From Owenia fusiformis (lineage: Eukaryota; Annelida; Polychaeta; Sabellida; Oweniidae), in NCBI GenBank assembly GCA_903813345.2, contig CAIIXF020000002.1:22396455-22460454 (forward strand): a stretch of DNA of 64,000 nucleotides. The letters run 5' to 3'. Below are positions 1 through 14,515 of the stretch, piece after piece. The translations under genes and the position numbers were made by a program. The notes under the pieces are model-generated. The model was not told where the DNA came from. It saw only the letters and a list, made by a program, of their open reading frames with translations, and did no database searches. Numbering within the stretch: position 1 is the first letter of the stretch; each line of letters starts with the position of its first letter.

Positions 1-134
1 GTTGTCAAAGATACAGAAATTCAGTAAGAGATTTCAGGGTTTTTTCATTCTTTTTAGTACTATTATTTACTAGACTTTCAAATTTCAGTTTGATTTTGCT
101 TATTTATAAAAATTTTATCCGACTTGTGTTTCAG

Positions 135-576
135 ATTGGCTATTGATGATGTTAAGAAAATGGAAATGAGGTTTGCGGAAAAACCCTGCCCCCAGCCTAC
201 CAAAGCGAAGACTCCCAATCCTGTGGAAGCCCCAACCCCAAAGCCTGTAAAAAACCCGACCCCAAAGTCTACAAAAGCCCAGACCCAAGCTGCAACTGCA
301 AGTACGTCAACTCAAGACAAAAACGTCACCATTTTTAATGAGGATGACGATCAGCAGATGGACGATTTCCGGGATAATATCGCACATAATATGTCGAGTG
401 GTCATGATGAGGAACTCGCAGTTCCAACAAAGAAGAAAAAGAAGAAGAAAACAGAGACACTAACTGAACTCCACAGAAGAGTTTTAAAATCCCAAGAAAG
501 ATTTCTATTGAAAAAAATGCCCAAAATTATTACAGGACTTGGCATTAGTATTTCCTCCTCAGAATCGTCAGATTAG
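135..576 (+). CDS. Terminal coding exon of an unrecognised lysine/proline-rich protein
   Basis: The exon follows a good acceptor (pyrimidine-rich stretch ending TTTCAG at 134) and enters in phase 2, so two bases of its first codon come from an upstream exon outside the window. It encodes about 147 residues and stops with TAG at 574-576. Visible parts in order: a short amphipathic start (LAIDDVKKMEMRFAEK), a proline/threonine/lysine-rich stretch with repeated TPKP-like words, an acidic patch (EDDDQQMDDF), a run of seven lysines that could be a nuclear localisation signal, and a basic helix-like C-terminus ending in a serine/aspartate tail. The composition suggests a nuclear or nucleolar protein, but I recognise no domain and assign no function. 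There is no ATG at its start, as expected for a 3' exon. A poly(A) signal follows 41 bases after the stop. Confidence 0.72.
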
Positions 577-616
577 CTTTACCACACTTGTATGATCATT
601 ATTATTATATATTAAT

Positions 617-622
617 AATAAA
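617..622 (+). other. Poly(A) signal AATAAA
   Basis: A canonical AATAAA lies about 40 bases downstream of the stop codon at 576, in an AT-rich 3' UTR. It supports 135-576 as the last exon of its gene. Confidence 0.6.
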
Positions 623-3600
623 AACCCAGTGAATACATAACAGAATATTATGTCCCTCTGATTATATAGTCAACAAATATCATTTCGTGTTCCAGAGTCG
701 GAAGCTTGAAACAATCCAATTGAATTAGGTAGATATTAACCTCAAAAATAAACTTTGAAAATACATAATTACAGTATCGATTTACAGTAACCAAGTCGGT
801 GTCGGGACTCTGTTGTCGAAGTCGGCGAGTTTGAAACAACTCTATTCATAATACATGGCTAAACAACTAAAACATATTCTTTCTAAAAAGCTGTTTATTT
901 TTTGTGATTGTCATCTATAATTTTGGAATATGATATTGCCAAAATAAACACAAAATTATATAAAGTAATATTTTATAACTTTAAGACAGATATAAGTTTT
1001 ATTAAAAGACTTAAAAGATCTTAAAGTGATAAAACATTTTGTTTAACTCAAGTTTCAAAAATTAATTCGTTATTTTGAGTTCCTTGCATATATGAATAAA
1101 AGTACAAATACTAAGTGAAATTCAAAAGCTGAATGAGCCTTTTATGGTTCATTATAAATTTCTTTACACATAGTTCTTTTGCTGACAATTGTACCAGAAT
1201 ATGACTAAACATGACGTCAAACGGAAACATGAAGTTAGTGTCCAGACAAGTATGTCTTGAGCAAAACGAGACAAAGCTTAAGAACATTAAAAACATAGAG
1301 ACCGATTTATTTATTAACGATGTCATATCCTACTTGGAATGCAGCACATTCATGTTGCGCTACAGAACAATCGCGACCACAATTGAGAAATAAAGCATGC
1401 ATTTTGGTCTTTTTTAACCCCATTAGAAAGAAAACAAAGAATTTTTTTGTGAGCTTCTTGTGGGATTGTCAAAGAGTGTCAAGATTACTAGATGTTTAAC
1501 AATATGTTTCCATTGAGTAATTCCGGTGCATTATTGAAGGTGCATTTTCAGTTTCATTCAGAAGTTTTGTGTGTTGAAGAAATCAAAAATCATAATGAGA
1601 CATTTAGTGTTAACATGTATTTCTGATATTTTCAATTTTTACTTCGTCTTACTGTTATTTTAAACGAAAGTAATTATTTTTTTGTTATCATAACTGGAAT
1701 CAATTTCTAGACAAGAATATTGTTATTCTAATAATGGTCAATAAAAGTTGACCATATGATCACAAAAACAAAGATTGTCCACATTCTCACATTTGAATAT
1801 GGTGCTATCGTTTGCCCAGGTGTGCATGCACTTGTAAAATCATCAAAATTTACTCTTCCCGTATATTATCAATGTGTGAATGAATGTATCTGTTTGACAA
1901 AGTGAGATTGAAGCTTTAAGGATTTCTCACTTCTTTTATGTTATACATGGACTTCTATTTACTTTAACCTTACTCAAATATGCTACTTTTTTCGATCGAA
2001 ACACGAATATGCCTTTTTCTAGATATCGCAAATCAGGTTTTAAGAGTTTGGTTTTGTAATTACATGTTACATGTATATAACAAATTGGTAGGGTTTTACT
2101 TATTGGTACGGTTTTTGATAGATTTTTAATGTTTAGATTCTGAATGGATTTGTTAAACATCTGAAAACAGAATTGATTTCATATGAATATAGAACAAGAA
2201 AGCACATGTGCTAGACGATTTGTTTGGTATTCAAAATAATTATTAGAAATATAATTTGGTCAGCTATGTTAAATACACTTATATGGCGAATATTACATTG
2301 TAGAAACTCATTGAATGATGAAAGATTATTTTCAGATGTTCAAAATAATATGACACTCTCCCCATGTAACCATCCTACAACTAAGAGGGGATGTGCATAT
2401 CCCATAATGCCTGGATATCTCTTTGTCATCTTCAGCTTTGATTAGGTTTTACGTACATCCATGTGGCATTATGGGAGTGTTTACTCTCCTTCAGTTATTA
2501 TTTATATCAAAAATTACTCAACTTGAAAATCATTTTCATGTCATCAAGATTTAAATTATATACTAGGCTTGACAAAGTGTGTATGTTGAATGCAGTGCTT
2601 GAAAATTATCACATGTACAGATATAACTTGTTGTCTGTTTGCATTTATTGTTAAAATAATATTACATTGTTGATTTCGGAACTTGCTTTCAGATTAATGG
2701 ACTTTTGAGACCAATTTTAGATAAATATCACAGTTGAAAAAGTCAAAATGTTGAATCCAATATTCAAAAATGGTCACATGTTAAGATGTAACTTGTTGTC
2801 TGTTTGGATTTGATGTTAATAAGCTTTTATCGTTGATTGCCTAGTAGGATGTTATTTGGCATGTGGTTTGTACATGATAATTGGTTTGTTAAAAATACAA
2901 TGGCTTAATGTTTATCTGACTCATACCATGCATCTGCAAAAATGAAGAGGAATTTCAAATATTTAAGCTCATTATATAACATTGGCTCAATCAGTGTTAA
3001 TGCATAGATTGATCTCATCAAATATTGTAGTATAAAGCGACCTAATTATTGGCCTAATTGATAGAAGTTGTTAATTAATATGATAAACTGAATTGATTTG
3101 TTGATTTCCTTGTATGTTTAGAAATGGCCAAATTTGATCTGTTATAACAAGGTGTAAAGTTCAAATGACTAAATACGTACTTGGGTATGGGAAATTTGGA
3201 TGATTTTGAATGCCTATGAACTACCTCTGAAGGTACGGCTCAAGACATCATTCATGCTCTTTTTCATCACAGAGATAGAAGGAATGAACAAAATCCAATA
3301 TCTTGAGGATGAAAATCTGATAAATATAACATTGTGTGATTTTCTGAAATATTGGTCTCACAGGTCTTTTTATTAAACTTTTCTATTAACCTGGAAAATG
3401 GTTCTAAAGGGAGTACTTATAAACTAAGAATTTTAGTTTGAAAAGGGTTGGAATTCAGACTTTCGCTTATTCTGTTTTCCATGGAGTCTATGTCTATGTC
3501 GTCTCCCAGACTGGTTCAACCTGATTGTTCCTATGAAAAGTAAGATAAAAGATTAAACCTATTTCGACCTCCCAGATATAAAAATAACAGAATTGTTAAC

Positions 3601-6600
3601 TTAACCCAAATGACTTTCGAATTTATTAGTAACGTTAAGTTCAAAGAAATTCAATTCAACTTTCAAAGCATTGTTACATTTTGACCAGTCAGAAAGTCTG
3701 CCATATTGGATTTTGAATGTAGCCCCATATAAAGCCTGAAATATACAATCATACATTATGTTAGATTTGTGGGTTAAATCCGACTATTCAGTCTTAAGGT
3801 ATTGCTACTGTTATTGTGACCAACTCTATTTGTTTCCTTACAGGCTTAAATTGTGACCAACCGTCTTTGAAAATCATGCGAACCTTTCAAAATAATCAAT
3901 ACAAAATAGGTTGAATTTCATATTGAAATTGAAATTTATTAATTTCCTCAAAAAACCACATGCATATTGAATGTATAGATTTCTAAAATTGTATGGACAT
4001 GAATTTCAGTATTTGAAAAAATATCATATTAAGGAAGCATAAAATCATTGAAAAAACCAGGCTGTTTTTGCAAGGAATTGTTCCCAGTATATGGATTTTG
4101 ATACAATTGTTAATCTGGTTCAAATCCATATTTAGCTTAGGTACTTAGCATAGCTAACATAACCTATATAGTCATATGGAAAATATGTCGTTCTTAATTC
4201 AACTTTTTCGTTTGTCTTAGCAAGATTGCTATTATGTGTATATGTACACTAGATTTGGTATTTCTAGAAACGGTACATTCAAATATTTTCATTTGTTCTA
4301 GGTTTCTGCTCTCGATTTTATTGCGATTTCTCTATTGAACAGTAGCCTGTATTTTTGTGTACTGAGCGCAGTGAGTGTTTGCTGCATATAAGGGATGTAA
4401 ATATATGACTTTAAAAGTCCTATTTGAGCTCAAGAAATGTGTTGGCCATTTCATATATTTAGATTTTCACTGCAGCGTTTCTTAGTTTTGTATCATATTG
4501 AAAAAATACATGCAGTTTAAATTTAGTAGGATCCCTTGTATTGCGCTCTATAACTTAATAAAAAATATGTTTTTTTAGATTGTTTTGTGTGTAATGGGCC
4601 CATCTTCATATTAATTTCCTTTGAAAGTAGATTCCATTTCACACTTTTGTTTTGTTAAACTTATTTTATACAAAATACATCTATAATGTATTATCTATCT
4701 ATGTGTATATAAAACATGTTAGAAACTGTGAAGTGTGAAAAACACATACATCTCTCGTGAAAGGTCAGACTATATTTTGCCCTCTTTTTGAAATTGGGGA
4801 CTTTTGAAAAAATTAAGTTACTCCCTTAAGGTAATTGACTGACTTCAGACAAAAACTTCAATTTGTCATGTCTCTTTTTAAAAAGGAAGAACTCAAATGA
4901 GTGGTCGGATTCAACACCCCTAGTTATAATTGTTTTGTTCTACCTCTACTTGGAATGGTTTAAGTCGCCAACTAATGGAAAAAGCCTGAAGAATTAAAAA
5001 CTTATTAAATGTCAATGATCACAAGAAAATTATATTTGTAAATCAGACCAATGTATTTAGACATAGATATCATACTGTGTTATAGTGGTTTTAAGGCCAG
5101 TTTTTTGGAAAACAATATACCTTTCAAATTTTCTTTTAATTTTTTCAAATTATTGTTACCTTACTGATTCAATCATATTTGATACAAATGTTATTAATTC
5201 TGATTAATTAATAAGCAGCACATAATGGGATTCTGGGAAACAGGCAAGTACTCATGTGATTTAGAATTCTGGGATATATCACCCACCTCCTCCTCACACA
5301 AACCATACATCCTCGCTCAGTTTACCAAATGTCTCATTTAGATTATGAAAGTAATTAACAATGTTTATTGACTGCTCTGGTGCCTTATGGTTTTGAGGCA
5401 TATTCTCAGTATATATGGGAGACAAAGTGGGGGGGAGGAGGTAGTCTCCTTCGGGGCCCTGGATTTGGCCATTTAGAATAATGTATTAACTTTATAGTAT
5501 ATTTCCGAGCAACATTATGGTTAAGACACACATGATGGTTTGATATTCAAAAACTTAAAAGATGACTAGACCTTAATATGGAATTCAAGTACATATTTAT
5601 TGTCCATGATCACATCTTATGTTAAGTAATGTTCACTACAAACCCCACAATCTCCTTATGTTGCATAAAACAGTGATCAAAATACCCGACCATGACAAAT
5701 CTGATATGTAAGGAATGTAAAGCTTATGACCCTTTAGCACATGTACCATGCTTTTCCATACAATCCACTAATTGAAAAACCCATTAGATTTATTATGACT
5801 AACGGAATCGGAATCATACATGTGAAATAATTTCACAGTGTTATATACTCCTTTCACCGACTTATATAAGGGAACTCCCCTGCTCTGCAAAATTTATTTA
5901 AACTTAAGAACTGGTAAGGTTATAATATATATTGTGTTTTATGTGTGTTCACTGTGTAATTGAAGTAGGCTTGCCATGACTGTATGCTATCAAACCCATT
6001 AGACATGACCCGTATAATGTTGTGATCACATAGAAACAAGACCTCCTTTGTTTGCTCATTTTACAAGTGATGAGAGATATTTACCAATTAGATAACTTGT
6101 TTAAAATACTTTTTTCATGAATAACATTGGAAACAAATCATACTACTGTATGTTCAGGTTCTATGTTTCATGAATGTGTCAGAAGTTACATGATGACATG
6201 GACATTATGGTAAAAAATTGGCTCATTTAAGTTATAAGAAAAACATGTATTTAAAAAACATGTTGTTTATATAATATGAGATTGTTGGTAGGAATGCATT
6301 TGTAATATCTGGTAGCATTCATAGGTACTGTGTATGTCAGAAATGAACTGTGTCAACGAGTATAAAAAGCTCAGTTTCATTCTGTTGAGTGCAAATAGTG
6401 ATGCTTCAAACGTGAATTTTACAATGGTCGGCAAATAAAAGGAAACGTGCAATACGCATTGGGTTCTTACAATACCAATATGATTTGTATATAGGATGTA
6501 TGAAATCTTTCAAAAGACAGGAAAGGAGTGAATAAAATATGATACAATAGTGGTTAAAATTTGAGATCGATATTGGGATACATTTAACCCTATTAATATT

Positions 6601-8574
6601 TGTTTTTGCTAGAAATGAAACTGGCACTTCTGCGAGTGTAACGCAACAGGCTCTATTGAAGTTTGAAATTCAACCGATTAGTATTTAATTCATTTGTGCA
6701 CTCACTCAGCCTAAGAGGGATCGATCAAAACAGATCAGCTTGACATCGCCAGAAAAGAGCTTATGCCAGACATATTCATGATACTCAACAATATCAGTCC
6801 TTTTATTTTGTTCAAATACTTGTTTACCCCTTGAAGTTGGATTTCAAAAATTATGAAATCTGAGTATGTTAAACTTATGAGGGCATTGCCCATATTTTTA
6901 GAGACATTTTTAGATTTTTTGAAATTCTTTTCGATATAAAGTTCAGCGTAATATTGCAAAATAAGCAAAAAGTTATTAAGTGGTACTTTGTCACTCAGTA
7001 TTGACTTGTACAACTTATGAGATTATATTTTGAGACATTATACAAACGTTCTCCCTAGATTTTGACACAAAGAAGAAAATTCATAGCTCTTCAAGCAGTT
7101 CCAAACTCAAACTGAAAGGCTCATAAGAGTAAACCCATCTGTATAGAGCTAGAGAGTCATTCAAAACTGAAAAAGGTACAACTCCAGTTTTTCTCAAAAA
7201 TACTTTCTATTGAATAGTCCTGCCAGTTGTCCATATTGTTGGCATTTTTGGCCTCACTGTTTGACATGTGAGGACATTTGAAAAGGGGACTACATCTACC
7301 TGCAATGTTACTCCACAGCTTCTTACGTACTTGAGGCTCTCTGGGGATTGTGGGTGTATTTGTATTGACAGGTAGTTGCTATACCTTTGTGCATTGAGTC
7401 ATGACTTGTTCATTTTCTACCACACGCATTATCAGCTTATCTGTTGGCAGGTAGCCGTTGTGACCATTTCCTTTTTAGTACTCATTGTTGGCTATTTCCC
7501 ATTTTCGTGTTGCTCATTCAGACTTTTTATGAGGAAGGTTTTAGCTAAGAAGTTCAATTATTTGTTGCCACAATCATTAGCATACTTTTCAATGTAATAT
7601 AAAATGATCACAATATAATGTGAAATCCTAAAATGGAAAAAAAACAACGTAAAAATGTCTTTGCCTCATTCATTTTCAATTCATTGATTCAGAGTCATTG
7701 TTTTTGGACCATTTCCCATGTTGAAGTTTCTGTGTTGATTCATGTGACATCATTTACCAGTACCATGACAACTGCCAATTTTGTTTTTCAAACACTGAAC
7801 TTTCTGTCTCCTTATGTTTATGTTTATAATCTAGTTGCCTGTCATATAACAATTTTTTATCAATAGCTTTCATATACGAGGAGGGACCCAGTCACAAATG
7901 GTATTTTAAGTGTCTCTAGAACAATGGATAATTTCACTGATTTCTACTCTTATTTTACATTTTAAAAAATTCTCTCAAGAGTGGGTGGATTTTCAAGTAT
8001 AGCATTAGTCACTTCAGAATCAATGGCTTGTGTCATCACTTGTATTAACCTTTGCAACTTTTACATCACACTTAGAGTTTATTCCTCCATATCTCACGCA
8101 GTCTGACTTTTATTGATGATATCATGTTAAGGGGTCCGTTCTGTAATTTGTTTATCAGCAGAACTAATTTGGTACCCATGATATGGTTCATCTTCATGCT
8201 GAGATGCTCTCGTTTGATTGGTCTACACAAGTCATGTGATTCTGTGATGGATTTTGGGTGGTCATTTTTTGTGTTTAACTGGGGGTTTGTTTCATGTAGA
8301 GGATATCAAATGTATATTTACTGGTAAAATGTCCCCCACTTAGTAATAATCACTGCTAATGGCAACATGTCTGTCAACATCTCTGGGTCCTTTAGAGACA
8401 GTTACTATGGCAACATCATCAATATGTAGTCAGGTATATATTTCTCACATCACTCTGTTCTTTCTCATGATTTCAATTTTGGAACTTTATATCACACTGT
8501 ATTATATGGGTATTCTTGTATGAATCTACAGTCACCATTCCCATATTTATTTTCTTGGGGATGTGTTGAAGAAT

Positions 8575-8587
8575 GGGGGGGGGGGGG
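8575..8587 (+). repeat. G13 homopolymer
   Basis: Uninterrupted run of 13 G on the plus strand in otherwise AT-rich intergenic sequence. It is one of several long poly-G tracts in the window. Confidence 0.9.
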
Positions 8588-9649
8588 TCTTCAAGTTCTT
8601 TGACATAGAAGGTAAATTGTTAAGTGTATTAAGTTGTTGGTCTCTGAAAGGTGTATTCATTCAAGGTATTTTGTTGTCTACACTTAAGGAGAGAACCATT
8701 TGAAAAAATTGTATTGGTGTCTAGAAATCGCTGACCAATACAAAGTATATCTACTCTTATGTCCATTGAAGACAATCATAATTTTCAAGAGTTTGCTTAA
8801 CATCATGGAAATTTGGAGATTACCACTATGTACACATTTCAGATCAATGTTCATGGGGGATTATAAATGCAAGTGTATAAGGAACAAACATGTGTTGCAA
8901 TCAAGTACTTTTAGCAGGGAAAATCAATTCAGTACATTGTCTTCCTGGTATTTCAGTTAATAAATTCAAATAATTGAGCGATAGTTACATCCTGCAAGTT
9001 TCAAAAATACTCAAAATCTCAGGGTAATATTATCAACTTTATCATTTGGATTAACACATGAGCTGAAGCACTTCTAAATTCAAGTATTCAAATAGGCGCC
9101 AAATTTATCATGTTTCTCAGTCTCAGTGTAAAGACTGGAATTTATTTTAGGAATAAATTTGCAGAGACTTTATAACAATAGAATTTTCCCCTTACATCAT
9201 CATGATTCCAATCAATTCAGGCATTCGTCAATATTTCTTTTTGCTCTGACATTTATTTCTCTTTGTCATAGTTTCCTCGTTTGTTTTTTCTTCTTTACCA
9301 TGGAAAGAGAGAAATTATGAAATCACCCGTTTAATTCAAACATGTTTGCATGATGATGTTTGAAAATGTACCATCGAACTGATTTGTTACATAGATTTGT
9401 TTGAATTTAATGTTTGTATTATGTCTTTTCTGTATTTATGTAATTTTGGAGTTTACAGGTATTTCTACTTCCATTTGTAAGAGTCAAGTACCTCGTATAT
9501 ATTATAAGGTATTACTCTGTCATAATGTAATAGTCAATGGTCTCGTTATTGAAATTCACTGCACCTTGTTATATTTTAATCTGGAGAGGTTTTATTGTGA
9601 AATCCTTCCATGATTGTGACATGTACCCCCTCCCCCATACCCTAGATTA

Positions 9650-9666
9650 CCCCCCCCCCCCGGGGG
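9650..9666 (+). repeat. C12-G5 homopolymer junction
   Basis: Twelve C followed directly by five G, preceded by C-rich sequence from 9625. This is the only long plus-strand C tract in the window, whereas G tracts are common. Confidence 0.9.
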
Positions 9667-12600
9667 TATATTGAATGTCTGATTTTTCTGGCCAGGCCAA
9701 AATGTTTCTTCCAGATGCAATTTTTAATGTCTATTCTTTCAAATGAAAGTACATATATATTGATCTATCTAAAATTGTTGATATTTATCCTGGATATTTA
9801 TTAAGAATTAAAAAAATCAAAGCCAATAATACAAACAGTAACAGATGGAAGTATTAATTTAAATGTATCTACCGAAATAAAATTAAAATTCATTAATTCT
9901 CGAAGTGCTCTCATTAACCAAAAATACTTTAATTTTATGTTCCATTGTTTGCAACAGGTTTTAAATAGAAATCATTTCTTTTTTTGTGATTATTTTTGGG
10001 GGTTAAAAAGAGTAGGTACTTATTTGGAACTTTCAATTTACCACATGTCATTTTTGAGATGAAAACTAGAACTTTTGTGAAAGTTAAGCCCCAGGGGTTT
10101 AAAATGTTTTTTGACCGTTTGGAGTTCATAGCAATAAAACTTAATCAAATACTCTTTCTTATTGCTGGATTTTAATAGCACCCCTTGTAGTTTCAAATCA
10201 TTGAAACATTTATCTTAGTATTATTAGTTTTTTAATGTTTAGAATGAAATGATATTTTCTTGGGAAAATTATAACTAAACTGGATTTTAAATGTTTTCTA
10301 GTTGTCTATCGGGGTCAGATATGTTTAGCCTGGTGCAGTATATAAAAACATGAAAATATAGAAATCCATACATTTTGTTTCACTTATTTTCCCAAGTTGC
10401 AAAAACTCAATCCAAAACTTGTATACACATCAAAAATGGATTATCCAAAGCTGGATACCATTAACCTTTCATAATACCATCTAACCAAAACCTAATGTAA
10501 AATCGCATCCGTATTAAACCTAACTTTTCTCGTTAGATTGTATTGTTTAAGGGGTGAAAGGATTTGGATTAAGGGAACTGTTATTTTAAATTTTTAAGTT
10601 AGTTACTGCAAAGAAAATGTCGGGTAGAATATCACAATGTTATAAAGGTATTTAAAAGGATTAAGGGTTGGTTTACATTGACTATATGTTATAGCATATT
10701 ATTCGGCTACTTGCCAGAAAATCGTTATTCCATATATATATTTGAATTTTAATATTGAAATGCAATAATTAGATTTTTGAGATAATCTTGAGTCTCTTGT
10801 AGGGGTGCCCCTTATTGTATGGTAAAGTGTGGCCATGAGCCATGTTCTTTATGGACACATACAGATCCTACCCAACATCCTTTCTCTAAGATTCTTTGAT
10901 TCTTATGAGCAACAGTGGTGTTCGTAACTTAAAATTCTGAGAAGACCATTGTTTACTTTTTTTAAAAACAATGACTTGCAACCAAATCATAAGTTACAAC
11001 AGTCAGTTCCAGAAACTGACTCCTGGGAAATGCTTTAATAAATCCATTTTAGTCCTTGATTGCTCCACTAAAGTGCTGTGAAAGACAGATGAGCAGTTTG
11101 ATTAAATCGTATTTTAGAAATCTAAGATGTGCATATTTCTTTACTATATTGAAGAATGTTAGTCAATGCAAATCAAGATGGCATCTGCAGAATGCATAAC
11201 TCAGCATCCCGTTATAATCTCTATTAAAGATGTTAGTTTAAGAAATTAGTGCATTAGAATATATAATTTTGTTGCTATACGTGTGTTCACCTGTTCCTAT
11301 ACATTCCTGGACGTAGGTAGACACAGCCAAACATTCGTGTTTAGACAATTACTTTATAATTCCCTAAAGCAGATAGTACTAACACACTTCATCATGTAAG
11401 AAAACACAATGAATACCAAACTACACCCCCTCTCTCCAACCTATGATATTTCTGCAGGCGTAGATATTTCATTGACATTTATGATGTCTTTAGAAATAGC
11501 CGATGTTGACCAGTGGTCATACTGCCTCTAGGGACTGCTATTAGATTCTGTCAAACATTATTCCTAACTATTGTTATAAATTCAACAATTTTAGACACCG
11601 GTAACTTAATATTTCATAAATTAGAAATTTGGAGAAATTATGGAATTAGACTAGATTTGTTATTGTAGTTTTTTCATTATTCTAAGTTATCCTAAGGGGC
11701 TATGCTGTACAGTGGTGATATCATGTGTTGAGATAATATACCCCAACATGAAAATTCCATCAGATCAATTTCAGACCATGATAGATATTCCAAATGGGAA
11801 TGTAGGTTATCTTTAAAACGGAACAGTTGTTTGGGTTATTTTACAAAAGTTCATTAAGATTTATTTTAATTTAACTATTTTTTAATTTCATTTACTTTGC
11901 CCGGATATAAAACACAGATGAAAGTCGTGTAAACGTCAAAAAAGGTTTTATGACATTTTATTGTCATCGCAGACATGATAAAATGTCAAACTTCATGGAG
12001 GGATTCTGTTTAAAAAGTTCTCTTTGTTAAGAAAAATTATACGAAATTCCAGAATTAGTTTGTTTTGTATTCTTGGCCTTTGATAAATGCATCCGTATTT
12101 ATAAATCTTCAAATTCATTGTATTTTATTTGATGTTTTCAATTATTCATTATATTTTCTTAACACTTCTTTTTCATACAGTTTGAAGTGATTATTTCAAT
12201 TCTTTAGGTCTACGTGTTAAAAATATCAACCATATTGAAACAGTACATATATAGAACATGTAATAACGGTTCAATGTTAGACCTCAGATACACATGTTAT
12301 AACATTAAGGAAATGCCTGTAATTTGAGATATATTTACATATCAACATAAATTAGAATTAAACATTTCCCTCTAACTCTGATAAATAGTTCGAAATATTT
12401 ATAAGCTTTCATTCATATGTTGATTGATGCAACCAAATTAAAAGGTCACATATTTAATCCAATTAAAATATAGTCACACCTTTATTTGTATTGTACATGT
12501 AATTAGAACCGTGAGTCCTTGAATTATGCAAGGTATTAGGTGTAATGTTACGAATTAAAATTGGAGATGATGCAATCTGATGAAAATAAATTTACACAAA

Positions 12601-13074
12601 TTATTGAGATTCCCCGTGAAATATTTTCAATTTAACTTAGTTGACAAAGTTTCTGAGAATTTTTCGGACACGGATATTCCTTCAATCATATGAAATACTT
12701 GTTGGTCCAATATGGTTCATTTAGGCTCGGACTATATTTTTATGTCATGTTTTTGATCATCTTTTTGACACCCCTGAACAACACATTAAGAAGTTGGGAT
12801 CAGTCGTGGACTTTCTCTTGAAAGCCCATGGATCAGTACACAGTATAAAATGGGTAAAAAGGCCATGATGAAAAAAATGAAAGAATACAAGTTATAACCC
12901 GAGGAGATGGAATATATTAATTCAATCATAGTGTTTGTTCTTTGTAGTACCTCAGTCTACACATGTGAGCAGTTTCACTTGTTTGCTTCCTAGGTAGTTA
13001 CAGCCATTGTATCTACAGATCATACTCTTTGTAGTTTCCTCCGCTCTAGAGGAGAAAATACTGGAGGGGGGTAC

Positions 13075-13151
13075 CCCAGAAGTCATAGATGAACTTGTCT
13101 CCTCTCGAAGTTCATCTTTACATGGAGATAAGTTCATCTATGAATTCTGGG
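13075..13151. repeat. Foldback repeat with 28-bp arms
   Basis: The arms at 13075-13102 and 13124-13151 are near-perfect reverse complements (CCCAGAAGTCATAGATGAAC against GTTCATCTATGAATTCTGGG at the outer ends) around a 21-base loop. Weaker complementarity (GGAGAAAATACT / ATATTCTCC) extends outside. It creates short spurious open frames on both strands. It is probably a small MITE or the core of one; no target duplication was identified. Confidence 0.65.
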
Positions 13152-14415
13152 ATATTCTCCTTCTCTTTTGCCATTCTTCAAACTTTACTTTTAGATAGAC
13201 AAAGGGGTAGAAGTCTCATTAATTTTGATTTCATGAGATTTTAAAAATTGGTTTAGTTTCATTCCTGAATGAATCAGGTCAGGTGTAAGTTGAAGCATTG
13301 ATATTATAGAATATTTTACATCTGCGGGAGTAGATAATATTTCATTTATGATCCTTTCTCAGATATGTTTCTTTGCTAAAACTTGTCATTCTTATCCAGT
13401 GAAATATCTAAAATGGCTATTTAGGTGTCCGAATTTCTATTAAAGAAAACAAGGAGGTATCTTTCAAGTCAAAGACAGGTATCTTTAACATCACTTATAT
13501 TGCAAATATCGGACAATTTATCTGAAGCTTGGACGAAAAACAACGTTTGCGATAAAAAATATCTTAAAATCTTAAAAGTGTGTAAAGAAATAAATTGATA
13601 TGATCAAAGACACTTTGTTTTTCGAGGGTCATAAATCCCAAGACAAATATAAAAAATAGATAAAAATGCCGGTCACTATGACCCGATACCCAGGTTAACA
13701 CAGAAGAGACCCTGATATCAAATATTTTCTCCATTTTCATTAAAATCTTATGAATTTGATTGGTTTCTTGATGTCATGTGATTAAAATTTGAATCCCTAA
13801 ATTTATCCTCCTGTGTTCGGATTACAAAGCAGAAAAACTTCATGACAAAATTCTCTCAGACTTTTTTGCTTTCATTTGCATAGCACCACAAAACATATTA
13901 AAAATACACAAAATGTTTTGAATTATTTACTCAGTGGTTTTGTATCTCTCTGTTCGTCTTGTTTTATTGCTTAATTGTCAGGATCTCGTGTTGACATGGC
14001 GATGTAGGACGAGGTTGCAATTATTGGTTTTCAAAAAAACTGTTTGTAAAATTCTTTTTTTCAAATATGTGATCCTTAAAGTGAGTAAACCTTTGGTTGA
14101 ATTAGCTTGTGGGTTTTATATGATTTTTAGGTCTTTTCTTTCTTGATACTCATCACATCGCCTTTCTAGCAACAGATTTTCTCATTTTCCCAATCATGCA
14201 TTCAAACATTCTAAATCAAACATCTGTCTATATCAATACATACTATATACATGATTCAAGCTGATAAGTCGATTTGAAGGAAAATGTTATACAAGATACA
14301 ACTTAGGAGTAAAACATGTTGTAAAAAGGAATTTATAGTATTTCTATGTAGGTGTATTTCAATAATTTTATTGAATACTTTAGAAGTACAAAAACTAGAT
14401 TAAGAATTAGTTTGA

Positions 14416-14515
14416 TAGTCTTGCATCCAGCCCCTAGACCCCATCCTCCTGTCTACTTCACCTCCTTGTAGAGGTGACTGTAAGGGAAGGTTCACAAGGA
14501 GTTTAAGCAAGACTA
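14416..14515. mobile_element. MITE, TAGTCTTGC family, copy 1
   Basis: A 100-bp unit starts TAGTCTTGC and ends GCAAGACTA, a perfect 9-bp terminal inverted repeat. The interior is partly self-complementary and C-rich on the left. The same ends and size recur at 15876, 42745, 43862 and 56925, which makes this a dispersed non-autonomous family. Superfamily is unknown. Confidence 0.7.

Noticed and set aside
2349-2482. Possible foldback with ACACTC...GAGTGT ends
   Set aside because: Only about ten bases match at the ends and no target duplication is seen; could be chance.
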